From NCBI RefSeq assembly GCF_001279775.1, contig NZ_LGDG01000240.1:1-64000 (forward strand): 64,000 bases of DNA. The letters are read 5' to 3'. The notes below the pieces were generated by a model. The model did not search any database and was not told the DNA's origin. It saw only the letters and a list, made by a program, of their open reading frames with translations. Source of the DNA: Streptomyces sp. MMG1533 (GTDB taxonomy: Bacteria; Actinomycetota; Actinomycetes; Streptomycetales; Streptomycetaceae). This document shows, piece by piece, positions 50,683 to 58,249 of the stretch. Within the stretch, counting starts at the first letter, position 1, and each line of letters begins with the position of its first letter. The position numbers and the translations under genes are program-made.

Positions 50683-51864
50683 GTGTCCGTCACGATCAAC
50701 GCCCACCAGCTGAAGCTCCTCCTCGACAAGACCGCCAACCACATGGGCGGCGAACACATCGAGATGCTGCACGGCATCCGCCTCGACGTCGACGCCCGCC
50801 ACCTGCACGCCGTCGCCTCCGACCGCTACACCATGGCCGTCGCCCGCTACGCCCTCACCGACAACGAGGACGAGCCGTGGGCCCGCACCATCCCCGCCGA
50901 GTACCTGCCCGCCCTCCGCGAGTGGGCCAGCAGCCACCAGGGCGACCAGTGGATCACCATCGAAGCGGGCGAGGACCGGCTCGTCTTCGACTCGGCGCGC
51001 ACCACGTACAGCGTCGCCGTCAACCGCGGCCTGGAATTCCCGGACTGGCGGGGCATCCTCCGCACGCTCACCGAGAACACCATCGACGGCGAGCCGTTCC
51101 CTCGCCTCAACTCCACCTACCTTGCCCGCTTCGACGACTGCGGCATCGTCCGCGTCCGCCTCACCGCCGACGCCAAGGCAGCTCTCCTGTTCGGTGAGGA
51201 GTTCATCGGCGCCGTGATGCCCGTCCGCTACGCCGGGCTGGAGCCGGGCGAGCAGGAGTCCTTCGCGACCGCCTTCAAGGCCTGGTGCTGGACACTCGCC
51301 GCCGGCTCCAAGGACGCCGACATGGACGCAATGCCGCTGCCGAAGTACTCACGCTACGAGGCTTCCACCGACGTCCATGACACAGGCGAGGGACTCCTGC
51401 GCAGCGTCCTGCAGTCGACGTCCAACGCCGTCGACACCAGCTACTACGACGACGACAGCGAGGCCTGGTACGCGCACATCCATGCCAGCGTCGCGAACTG
51501 GAGGGCGTTCCGCTACCTCGACGCCCTCGACAAGGTCGATCCGCGCGTAGCGGCCCAGGTCGTAGCCGACACCGCCGAGGAACTGGACGACGGCGCGCTG
51601 GGCGAGTGGGCGTGGGATGTCGCCGAGAAGGCCGGCCACAACCCGAAGAAGTGGGACGAGGACTACGCGAACGCCCTGCGGCAGCGAGCCGCTGGGAAGC
51701 CGCCCCTGTGGGCGACCCGTCTGGCGGCCGGACTGAACGCGGCACGGCTCGCAGGGATCGACTTCCGCGTCGAGGACAACCCGCACGTCGCCTACGACGC
51801 CGAGGCCGAGGAGTGGAAGGCCACCGCCCCGCAGCCGGCCGAGACCACGGCAGGTGCCGCGTGA
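50683..51864 (+). CDS. Phage sliding-clamp homologue (DNA polymerase III beta-like)
   Basis: 393 residues from the GTG at 50683, after AGGAGA. The first 115 residues match a beta-clamp domain (EMLHGIRLDVDARHLHAVAS, then DRYTMAVARYAL, DRLVFDS). The EFPDWRGIL junction is followed by only about 65 residues to AVMPVRY, which corresponds to the very end of bacterial clamps (MPxR). The second domain is thus short, and about 200 further residues of unknown fold follow. It could tether phage replication proteins to DNA or interfere with the host clamp. Overlaps the next gene by GTGA. Confidence 0.75.
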   Translation: MSVTINAHQLKLLLDKTANHMGGEHIEMLHGIRLDVDARHLHAVASDRYTMAVARYALTDNEDEPWARTIPAEYLPALREWASSHQGDQWITIEAGEDRLVFDSARTTYSVAVNRGLEFPDWRGILRTLTENTIDGEPFPRLNSTYLARFDDCGIVRVRLTADAKAALLFGEEFIGAVMPVRYAGLEPGEQESFATAFKAWCWTLAAGSKDADMDAMPLPKYSRYEASTDVHDTGEGLLRSVLQSTSNAVDTSYYDDDSEAWYAHIHASVANWRAFRYLDALDKVDPRVAAQVVADTAEELDDGALGEWAWDVAEKAGHNPKKWDEDYANALRQRAAGKPPLWATRLAAGLNAARLAGIDFRVEDNPHVAYDAEAEEWKATAPQPAETTAGAA

Positions 51865-52016
51865 AGGCCCGCTTCACGGCCGGCCTCCTCCTCGGGGCGT
51901 CCGCCTCCGGCATCGCCTACGCCTGCTCGGCGCCCCCGCTGTGGGTGTTCCTGATCGGCCTGATCGTCGCATTCCTCGTCTGGTTCGGCGAGTTCATCCT
52001 CGACGACCTCCTCTGA
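51861..52016 (+). CDS. Small two-helix membrane protein
   Basis: 51 residues, GTG in overlap with the clamp stop. Two hydrophobic stretches (FTAGLLLGASASGIAYA; LWVFLIGLIVAFLVWFG) and an acidic end. Might be a holin-like or inner-membrane phage protein; unknown. Confidence 0.55.
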   Translation: MKARFTAGLLLGASASGIAYACSAPPLWVFLIGLIVAFLVWFGEFILDDLL

Positions 52017-52070
52017 CCAACAACCCCCATACCGGCGGCGTGTCGAGCCCCCCACTCCGCGCCGCCACCC

Positions 52071-52114
52071 AGGGCCAGCTCCCTGGCACCTCCCCCCGCC
52101 GGGGAGCTGGCCCT
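52071..52114. terminator. Terminator-like hairpin 3 of the early operon
   Basis: AGGGCCAGCTCCC (52071-52083) pairs with GGGAGCTGGCCCT (52102-52114), 13 perfect base pairs, in the 125-bp gap before the zinc-ribbon gene. Confidence 0.7.
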
Positions 52115-52141
52115 CCTAAACGACACCCGAAAGCAGGTCCC

Positions 52142-52294
52142 ATGAGCACCAACAGCCCCGCGAAGCCCGCAACGCCGCTGCGGTGCACCCGCTGCGGCGA
52201 CGAAGACGGGCCGTTCACCACCGGCGGCCTGTGCGAGAACTGCGAGACCGAGACCGCCTCCGCACTCCGCGGCGCATCGGAGAACGTCGCATGA
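52142..52294 (+). CDS. Zinc-ribbon phage protein
   Basis: 50 residues, ATG 52142. CTRCGDEDG and CENCETE form a four-cysteine zinc ribbon (two CxxC pairs). Probably binds nucleic acid or a protein. Its stop overlaps the next start. Confidence 0.6.
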   Translation: MSTNSPAKPATPLRCTRCGDEDGPFTTGGLCENCETETASALRGASENVA

Positions 52295-52794
52295 CCGCCA
52301 CCGTCGCCGTCAAGGGCGGCCTGGACGTGACCGCCCGCCGCGACAGCCTGCTCGCCCTCATCAAGGTCGGGCCGAGTCGGGCCGTCACCACGCGCCGCGC
52401 CCAAGACCTCTACAGCGTCACCCCGTGGTCCGGCATCGGCCGCAACGCAGCCCGACGGGACCTGCGCGATCTCGCCCACCGCGGACACCTCCTCCCCGTC
52501 ACCATCCACGGCCAGCAGGCCTATCTGCTGAACCCGAAGACGGTCGACCGCCATCCGGCCTGGGGCACCCGGCGGGCGGAGCTCGCGCTCCTCCAGGCCG
52601 TCGCCAACGAGGGCGGCGAGTGGACGCCGGGCCGGGCCAAGGTCGTGCTCCGCCGCGCCATCGGCACCAACGTCTACCGCTCGGTTGCACGCCGCCGCCT
52701 CGAAGACCTCCACCGCGCGGGCCTCGTCGCACTGCACAGCGAGCGGCCCGGCCACTGCTACTACACGTCCCTCATCGAAGGCGGCGCCGCATGA
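52291..52794 (+). CDS. Winged-helix-like phage protein
   Basis: 167 residues, ATG 52291 in overlap. Two repeated helix-turn-helix-like units: ARRDLRDLAHRGHLLPV and ARRRLEDLHRAGLVALH, which resemble winged helix DNA-binding domains. Perhaps a regulator of the early operon or replication. Followed by the exonuclease. Confidence 0.55.
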   Translation: MTATVAVKGGLDVTARRDSLLALIKVGPSRAVTTRRAQDLYSVTPWSGIGRNAARRDLRDLAHRGHLLPVTIHGQQAYLLNPKTVDRHPAWGTRRAELALLQAVANEGGEWTPGRAKVVLRRAIGTNVYRSVARRRLEDLHRAGLVALHSERPGHCYYTSLIEGGAA

Positions 52795-53672
52795 CCACCA
52801 CCATCGAGGCGCCGGTCGTCACCGAGCCGGGCGTGTACCCGGACATGCCGATCGACGTCTACCACGCCGACCCCGTACCCGGCGGCAGCCTCTCCTCCTC
52901 TGGCGCCCGCAAGCTCCTCGACCCCGGCTGCCCCGCCCAGTTCAAGCACGACCGCGACCACCAGCAACCGCACAAGCGGGAGTTCGATCTCGGTCACGCC
53001 GCCCACCTGCTGGTGTTGCGCGACGGCCCGGAACTGGAGGTCATCGACTTCCCCGACTGGAAGAAGGTTGCCGCCCGGGAACTCCGCGACCTGGCCTACG
53101 CCGAGGGGAAGACACCCCTGCTTCGTAAGGAGCACGAGCAGGTGCAGGCGATGGCCGAGGCGATCCGCCAGCACCCCACCGCCGGGGCCCTGTTCGCCCC
53201 CGGCAACGGGATCGCCGAGCAGTCCCTGTTCTGGCAGGACCCCCGCCACGGCGTGTGGCGCCGGGCCCGCCCCGACTGGATGCCCCACCGCCAGGACGAC
53301 GGCCGGCTCGTCGTCGTCGACTACAAGACCGCCCGCGCCGTCGACCCCAGCGCCCTGCAGCGAGCCGTGTACGAGCACGGCTACCACGCACAGGCCGCCT
53401 GGTACCTCGACGCCGTCAAAGCCCTCGACCTGCACGGCGACCAGGAGCCCGCGTTCATCTTCGTCTTCCAGTCGAAGACCGCGCCCTACCTGGTGCACCT
53501 GGTCGAGCTGGACTTCCCGGCCCTCACTCTCGGCGCCGCCCGCAATGAGCGCGCCCTCCGCACCTACGCCGAGTGCGAGCGCACCGGCAACTGGCCCGGC
53601 TTCAACGACCGCATCACCTACCTGCCCCTCCCGCCCTACGCGGAGAAGCGCGACCAAGAGGAGTACCTGTGA
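52791..53672 (+). CDS. PD-(D/E)XK exonuclease (RecE/Cas4-like)
   Basis: 293 residues, ATG overlapping the previous stop. The core is near residues 155-185: RRARPDWMPHRQDDGRLVV followed by VDYKTARAVDPS. The DYK triplet and the upstream Asp are the typical metal-binding PD-(D/E)XK residues. The N-terminal SLSSSGARKLLDPG is common in phage RecE-like exonucleases. It would chew a DNA strand to make ssDNA for annealing; the next gene is its likely partner. The 4-bp overlap supports joint expression. Confidence 0.8.
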   Translation: MTTTIEAPVVTEPGVYPDMPIDVYHADPVPGGSLSSSGARKLLDPGCPAQFKHDRDHQQPHKREFDLGHAAHLLVLRDGPELEVIDFPDWKKVAARELRDLAYAEGKTPLLRKEHEQVQAMAEAIRQHPTAGALFAPGNGIAEQSLFWQDPRHGVWRRARPDWMPHRQDDGRLVVVDYKTARAVDPSALQRAVYEHGYHAQAAWYLDAVKALDLHGDQEPAFIFVFQSKTAPYLVHLVELDFPALTLGAARNERALRTYAECERTGNWPGFNDRITYLPLPPYAEKRDQEEYL

Positions 53673-54508
53673 ACCAGCCCGTCCCCCTTCCGTCGAACAA
53701 CGCCCCGGCCCGCATCGGCCAGGGCACCGCGGTCGAGCAGTCCCGCGCCGCCGCCGAAGTTCAGGCCGCGGTCGTCGTCGCCCAGCAGTGCCCCCGCAAC
53801 ATCCAGGCCGCGGTCGCCGAGATGCGCGAGTCGTGCAAGCAGCAGGGCCTCGCCGAGCGCGCCTTCTTCCGCTACTCGCGTGGCGGCCAGAACATCACCG
53901 GCGCCTCCGTCCACCTCGCCCGCGAGTTGGCCCGCGTCTGGGGCAACGTCCAGTACGGCCTGGTGGAGATGCGCCGCGACGACGAGTACGGCCAGTCCGA
54001 GATGCAGGCCTTCGCCTGGGACGTCCAGACCAACTCCCGTAACTCGTCGACGTTCATCGTCCCGCACCGCCGCGACACGAAGAACGGGCCCAAGCAGCTC
54101 ACCGACATGCGGGACATCTACGAGACGAACGCCAACAACGGCGCTCGCCGCGTCCGCGAGGCCATCTTCGCAATCCTGCCCCCCTGGTTCGTCGAAGAGG
54201 CCAAGGATCTCTGCAATCAGACGCTGCGCGACGGCGGCGGCAAGCCGCTCGCTCAGCGCATCGCCGACGCCATCAAGGTCTTCGAGGGCATCGGCGTCAC
54301 CGCGGACCGCATCGAAGCCCGCTTCGACCGCGACTCCGGCAAGTGGACCGAGCACGACGTCGCCCAGCTGCTCGTCATCTACAAGTCGATTCAGCGCGGA
54401 GAGGTCACCGCCGAGGACGAGTTCCCGCCGCCGCGAGTGAGCGCCGACGAGCTGACCGGCGGCAAGACGCCGAAGCCGGCCGACGCTCCGTTGGACGGTG
54501 CCGCGTGA
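53669..54508 (+). CDS. Probable single-strand annealing protein partner of the exonuclease
   Basis: 279 residues, GTG overlapping the exonuclease stop. Features: FFRYSRGGQNITGASVHLAREL, MQAFAWDVQTN, and TDMRDIYETNANNGARRVREAIFAILP. Phage proteins of this pattern sit next to RecE-like nucleases and are taken as annealing recombinases, although not canonical RecT. Inference from context is the main support. Its stop overlaps the next gene. Confidence 0.6.
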   Translation: MNQPVPLPSNNAPARIGQGTAVEQSRAAAEVQAAVVVAQQCPRNIQAAVAEMRESCKQQGLAERAFFRYSRGGQNITGASVHLARELARVWGNVQYGLVEMRRDDEYGQSEMQAFAWDVQTNSRNSSTFIVPHRRDTKNGPKQLTDMRDIYETNANNGARRVREAIFAILPPWFVEEAKDLCNQTLRDGGGKPLAQRIADAIKVFEGIGVTADRIEARFDRDSGKWTEHDVAQLLVIYKSIQRGEVTAEDEFPPPRVSADELTGGKTPKPADAPLDGAA

Positions 54509-55053
54509 ACGCCGACCAGCGCACCCTCCTCAACACGCTCATCGAGCGCTGGCAGGAAGTCGCCGACGCCTACAAGGCCAAGGCCGACAGCCCGGACGAC
54601 GACCTGACCCGCCGATACGCCGACTACCGGCACATCTACCTGCGGAACATCCGCGACCTGCGCCACGTCCTCGACACCTCCCGCATGCCCTGCTCCCTCA
54701 TGAACAACGACGAACGCCTCCGCGGCGACTGCGGACGCAACCACGAGGACGAGCACGACACGCGCGGCTGGATCGGGGCGATGGCCGCCGACGAGGACCC
54801 GTGGACTCAGGCGGAGCAGGCCGCCGCCCGCGAGCCGTGGGGGCCCGGCGTCACCCGCGTCCAGGCCATGGCCAACGTCGTCACCCTCCACCTCGCTGAG
54901 GCCCTGCTCGACGGCAAGTCCGAAGAGGTTCGCACCTGGGCCCGCGGCCTCGCCCACGAACTGCGGCGCGAACGCATCGACCTGATCGACGAGATCGGCC
55001 AGCACATGCAGCGCATGGCCCTCGGCGGCCCCACCAACGAAGTCCCCTTCTAA
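54505..55053 (+). CDS. Hypothetical phage protein
   Basis: 182 residues, GTG start in overlap. Helical N-terminus (LLNTLIERWQEVADAYKAK), a charged middle with CSLMNNDERLRGDCGRNHEDEHD including Cys and His that may bind metal, and helices at the end. Function unknown. The early operon has a hairpin right after its stop. Confidence 0.55.
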   Translation: MNADQRTLLNTLIERWQEVADAYKAKADSPDDDLTRRYADYRHIYLRNIRDLRHVLDTSRMPCSLMNNDERLRGDCGRNHEDEHDTRGWIGAMAADEDPWTQAEQAAAREPWGPGVTRVQAMANVVTLHLAEALLDGKSEEVRTWARGLAHELRRERIDLIDEIGQHMQRMALGGPTNEVPF

Positions 55054-55064
55054 CCCACCCCAGT

Positions 55065-55101
55065 CCGGGGTCCCGCCCGCCGAAATCAGGCGGGGCCCCG
55101 G
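55065..55101. terminator. Terminator-like hairpin 4 before the LAGLIDADG gene
   Basis: CCGGGGTCCCGCC (55065-55077) pairs with GGCGGGGCCCCGG (55089-55101), 13 pairs with one G-U, loop of 11 bases. It separates the recombination genes from the homing endonuclease gene. Confidence 0.7.
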
Positions 55102-55126
55102 CTCAACCCCAGAGGAAACCACACCC

Positions 55127-55801
55127 ATGAAGGCACTGACCATCCGCCAGCCACACGCCTACCTCGCAGGAGTGCTGCGAGGAGACGGCTGGCTGAACAA
55201 CGACCTTTGCCTCCGTGTCGCAGACCGCGACTTCGCTGAGACGTTCGCCGCTGCCATCCGCGACGGCTACAACTGCACGGCCAAGGTCAACGTTGATGAG
55301 CGCGGATACTTCCTCGTCCGTCGTCACTCAGCCGGCCGATTCGAGCACCTCCGCACGTTCAAGCCGGGCTCGCCTGAAGAGCAAGCCGCCTGGCTGCGCG
55401 GCTACTTCGACAGTGAAGGCAATGCCCAACTGACGCCCCGCCGCGCCAATGGGGCTCGGTCCTTCAGTCGACGCGTCTCGTTCTACTCGACGAATGAGGA
55501 GACGCTGCGGATGGCGGACGGCCACCTCGCCACCTTCGGCCTGACGACCCGCCGTTGCACCTTCAAGCCGAGCAAGGGGCACCTCGGGACGCTTCCCGTC
55601 CATGAACTGGCCCTGCGTAGCAGCAAGCAGCAGTACTCGACATTCGCTGAGCTGGTCGGTTCGAGCATCGAGCGGAAGCGGAACACCCTCGCACTGATCG
55701 CGGCGTCTTACTGCGACGACATGTCCGCGGTGCGTCGCGAAATGCAGGCCCGTGGTGTCGCAACGCGGATCGCCCGTCGCGATGCAGGGGGTGCGTACTG
55801 A
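55127..55801 (+). CDS. LAGLIDADG homing endonuclease with an ASCH-like start
   Basis: 224 residues. Two dodecapeptide motifs: AYLAGVLRGDG (Asp20) and WLRGYFDSEGNA (Glu97), so a single-chain endonuclease with both catalytic acids. The first nine residues, MKALTIRQP, are nearly those of the downstream ASCH protein (MRALTIRQP), which do not belong to the endonuclease fold. It thus seems to have entered an ASCH gene behind codon 9-11. Its TGA overlaps the ASCH ATG (TGATG). No intein or intron signals were seen. Confidence 0.85.
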   Translation: MKALTIRQPHAYLAGVLRGDGWLNNDLCLRVADRDFAETFAAAIRDGYNCTAKVNVDERGYFLVRRHSAGRFEHLRTFKPGSPEEQAAWLRGYFDSEGNAQLTPRRANGARSFSRRVSFYSTNEETLRMADGHLATFGLTTRRCTFKPSKGHLGTLPVHELALRSSKQQYSTFAELVGSSIERKRNTLALIAASYCDDMSAVRREMQARGVATRIARRDAGGAY

Positions 55802-56196
55802 TGCGTGCTCTAACGATCAGGCAGCCCTGGGCGGGCGCGATCGCCCATCAGACGAAGCGCGTCGAGAACCGCACGTGGAAGCTCCCCGCGAAGCATGAGG
55901 GCGCCCGCATCCTCATCCACGCCGGCGCTGACCGCGACCGCTGGGCCGTCGTCTACGGCGACCACCTCGACGTGTACAGCGCGATCGTCGCCGTCGCCAC
56001 GATCACCGGCTGCCACTACTCCGACGACGGCCGCTGCTGCGGTCCGTGGGGCGAGGAGAACGTCTACCACTGGACCCTCGCCGACGTCACCGCCCTGCCC
56101 GAGCCGGTGCCCGCGAAGGGCACGCTCGGCTTCTGGACGCCCGACGAGGAGACCGTCAACGCCGCACTCCGGCAGGACACGGAGGTGGCGTGGTGA
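55801..56196 (+). CDS. ASCH domain protein
   Basis: 131 residues. The ASCH core begins at once (MRALTIRQPWAGAIAHQTK, then VENRTWKLP), with ARILIHAG and WTLADVTALPEPVPAKG later. ASCH domains bind RNA or modified nucleotides; in phages they are thought to act on nucleotides or RNA. The first nine codons repeat those of the endonuclease gene at protein level but use different codons, including rare CTA and AGG. TGATG coupling with the gene before. Confidence 0.88.
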   Translation: MRALTIRQPWAGAIAHQTKRVENRTWKLPAKHEGARILIHAGADRDRWAVVYGDHLDVYSAIVAVATITGCHYSDDGRCCGPWGEENVYHWTLADVTALPEPVPAKGTLGFWTPDEETVNAALRQDTEVAW

Positions 56197-56597
56197 ACCC
56201 CGTCCGTATCCAGCGCCGCCGCACCAAGGGCTGGCAGAAGCCGGAAGGCGCCGTGTACGTCGGCCGCGGCACCCGCTGGGGGAACCCGTGCACGCAGGTC
56301 CGTTACCCGGCCCTCGACGGCTCCGAGTGGGAGCAGGAAGGCCGCCTCGGCAAGACGTCCGGCCAGCAGCACGCCTTCGTCCACCCCGACAAGACGATCA
56401 CCTGGCATCTCGTGAAGGACGCCACCCGGGAGCAGGCCGTCGCCATGTACCGCCGCTGGCTCGACCGGCGGCCCGACCTGGTTGCTGCCGCACGGGAGGA
56501 GCTCGCTGGCCGCGACCTCATGTGCTGGTGCCCGAACGACGAGCCGTGCCACGCCGACGTGCTTCTGCAACTCGTGAACCAGGAGAACGCCTCATGA
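56193..56597 (+). CDS. DUF4326 protein
   Basis: 134 residues, GTG in GTGA overlap. Conserved parts: RIQRRRTKGWQKPEGAVYVG, then GRGTRWGNP, YRRWLDRRPDLVAA, and LAGRDLMCWCPNDEPCHADVL with Cys and His for a metal. DUF4326 proteins often lie in phages and bacterial genomes with unknown function. Same operon as the ASCH gene. Confidence 0.85.
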   Translation: MNPVRIQRRRTKGWQKPEGAVYVGRGTRWGNPCTQVRYPALDGSEWEQEGRLGKTSGQQHAFVHPDKTITWHLVKDATREQAVAMYRRWLDRRPDLVAAAREELAGRDLMCWCPNDEPCHADVLLQLVNQENAS

Positions 56598-57004
56598 CCG
56601 GCAACCGAGTTCGTCCTTCCGTGCGAACTCCTCAATCACGAGGTGGAGTAGTGGTAGCAGACGCCACCGTGCAGCCCGCCCTCGACGGCAGCATCCCCGA
56701 ACCGCGCGTGACGAAGACGCAGCGGCAGGCCGGGGACTACGAGACGTGGCTCGCCGAAGTCTGGCCCAAGTTCATAGCCGCCGCCGCAACAGGCCGCACC
56801 TTCACCTGCTTTGAGATCGCCGACGAGCATCAGCTGCCGCAGCCCCCGAACCCGCAGGCCCACTGGGGCCGGCTCATGACGCTCCTGCAAGAAGAGGGCT
56901 ACGTGCGCAAGGCGGGCTGGGCCTGCTCCGCCCGCCCCACCGTCCACCACAGCGGAGTCCGCACCTGGAAAGGCACCGCCGCCGCCAGGAGGGCCGCCGC
57001 GTGA
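56594..57004 (+). CDS. Hypothetical phage protein
   Basis: 136 residues, ATG overlapping the previous stop (ATGA). The mid region (VTKTQRQAGDYETWLAEVW, FTCFEIADEHQLPQPPN, WGRLMTLLQEEGYV) resembles a winged helix used in phage replication or transcription regulators. No family assigned. Confidence 0.55.
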   Translation: MTGNRVRPSVRTPQSRGGVVVADATVQPALDGSIPEPRVTKTQRQAGDYETWLAEVWPKFIAAAATGRTFTCFEIADEHQLPQPPNPQAHWGRLMTLLQEEGYVRKAGWACSARPTVHHSGVRTWKGTAAARRAAA

Positions 57005-57111
57005 TGGACCAGCTCAACCACGTCAACCTCGGCTGGATTCCGGTCCTCATCCTCGCCTGCTCCGTGATCGGCGCCGGCCTCGGCTGGCTCCTCGCCGGGA
57101 GGCGGCGATGA
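57004..57111 (+). CDS. Tiny membrane protein
   Basis: 35 residues from the ATG sharing a base with the previous stop (TGATG). One helix (WIPVLILACSVIGAGLGWLL) and a basic tail (AGRRR). Too short to name; the overlap on both sides supports translation. Confidence 0.55.
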   Translation: MDQLNHVNLGWIPVLILACSVIGAGLGWLLAGRRR

Positions 57112-57383
57112 ACGCCGCCGTCACCGTCCTGGTGATCCTCATCGCCATCACCCTCGCCGTCTGGTGCGGAGCCGGCGCCATCCACGCCTGGCGCTGCGAC
57201 GACTACCGCACCCGCAACGACAAAGCCGCCGCACAACGCATCACCCGGCACGAGCCGCGGCCCGAACCCGGCCAGCCCGGCAGGGACGTCGGCCTCTACC
57301 TCGACTGCGTTGCCGTCTACGGCGACTGCGACGACCTCGACCGACTCCGCGCCATCGACCAGCACCGGAAGGAGACGCCGTGA
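57108..57383 (+). CDS. Small membrane protein
   Basis: 91 residues, ATG overlapping the 35-residue gene. N-terminal helix (AAVTVLVILIAITLAVWC), then a soluble, charged part. With the gene before it could form a two-component membrane pair, but no known phage spanin motif is visible. Confidence 0.55.
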   Translation: MNAAVTVLVILIAITLAVWCGAGAIHAWRCDDYRTRNDKAAAQRITRHEPRPEPGQPGRDVGLYLDCVAVYGDCDDLDRLRAIDQHRKETP

Positions 57384-58249
57384 CCACCGCCGTCCGTCAA
57401 GCCCCCCACCACGACAAGCTCACCTGCTACGTCAACTACGGCTGCCGCCTCCCCGAATGCGTCGAGCGGTACAACACCAACGAGCGCGACCGGCGCCGAC
57501 AGAAAAAGACCGGCGACTACCAGCGGTACGCCGACGCCGCACCCGTCCGCGACCACGTCCAGCAGCTCATCGCGGCCGGCGCCAGCCCCCGCGGCATCGC
57601 CATCAGCGCCGACGTCAGCGACAAAGTCGTCCGCGACCTCCTCCTCACCCGCCCTGACGGCACCCGGACACCGCTCAAGCACCGCGTCCTCACCGCCAAC
57701 GCCGACAAAGTACTCGCCGTCACCGCCGACGACGTCGTCCCCCACTACGTCCTCGCCCTCGGCACCATCCGACGGCTGCAAGCCCTCGTCGCCGACGCCT
57801 GGCCCATGAACCGCATCGCCCAGGAAGCCGGACTCTTCCCTTCCTACGTCAGCCAGCTCCTGTGGCGGGCCAGCGCCTACGACGGCCTCAAAGTCCGCGG
57901 CACCACCGCCCTCGCCGTGGCCCGCGCCCACGACAACCTCCGCGGCCGGAAGGCCACCCGAAACGGCATCGCCCGCAAAGCCGCCACCACCGCCCGCGGC
58001 ATCGGCAAAAGCCGCAGCTGGCCGCCCACCCGCTACTGGGACCAGCACCCGGGCGCCATCGACGACCCGCACTTCATCCCCGAATACGGCAAGTTGCGCG
58101 CCCAGATCATCGCCGAAGAAGCCCACTGGCTGATGACCGCCGGCCGCCTCGACCGCGACCAGGCCGCAGCCCGCCTCGGCGTCTCCCTCTTCTCCGTCGA
58201 CCGCGCCCTCCGCGAACACCCCCAAACCGAACAGGAGCTCGCCGCATGA
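57380..58249 (+). CDS. HTH-containing phage protein with Cys-rich start
   Basis: 289 residues, GTG in overlap. Near the start HHDKLTCYVNYGCRLPECVERY may hold a zinc. Further along are helix-turn-helix-like stretches (RIAQEAGLFPSYVSQLLWR, AAARLGVSLFSVDRALREH). Possibly a regulator of late genes or DNA-modification partner: the cytosine methyltransferase follows directly, with an ATGA overlap. Confidence 0.6.
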   Translation: MTTAVRQAPHHDKLTCYVNYGCRLPECVERYNTNERDRRRQKKTGDYQRYADAAPVRDHVQQLIAAGASPRGIAISADVSDKVVRDLLLTRPDGTRTPLKHRVLTANADKVLAVTADDVVPHYVLALGTIRRLQALVADAWPMNRIAQEAGLFPSYVSQLLWRASAYDGLKVRGTTALAVARAHDNLRGRKATRNGIARKAATTARGIGKSRSWPPTRYWDQHPGAIDDPHFIPEYGKLRAQIIAEEAHWLMTAGRLDRDQAAARLGVSLFSVDRALREHPQTEQELAA

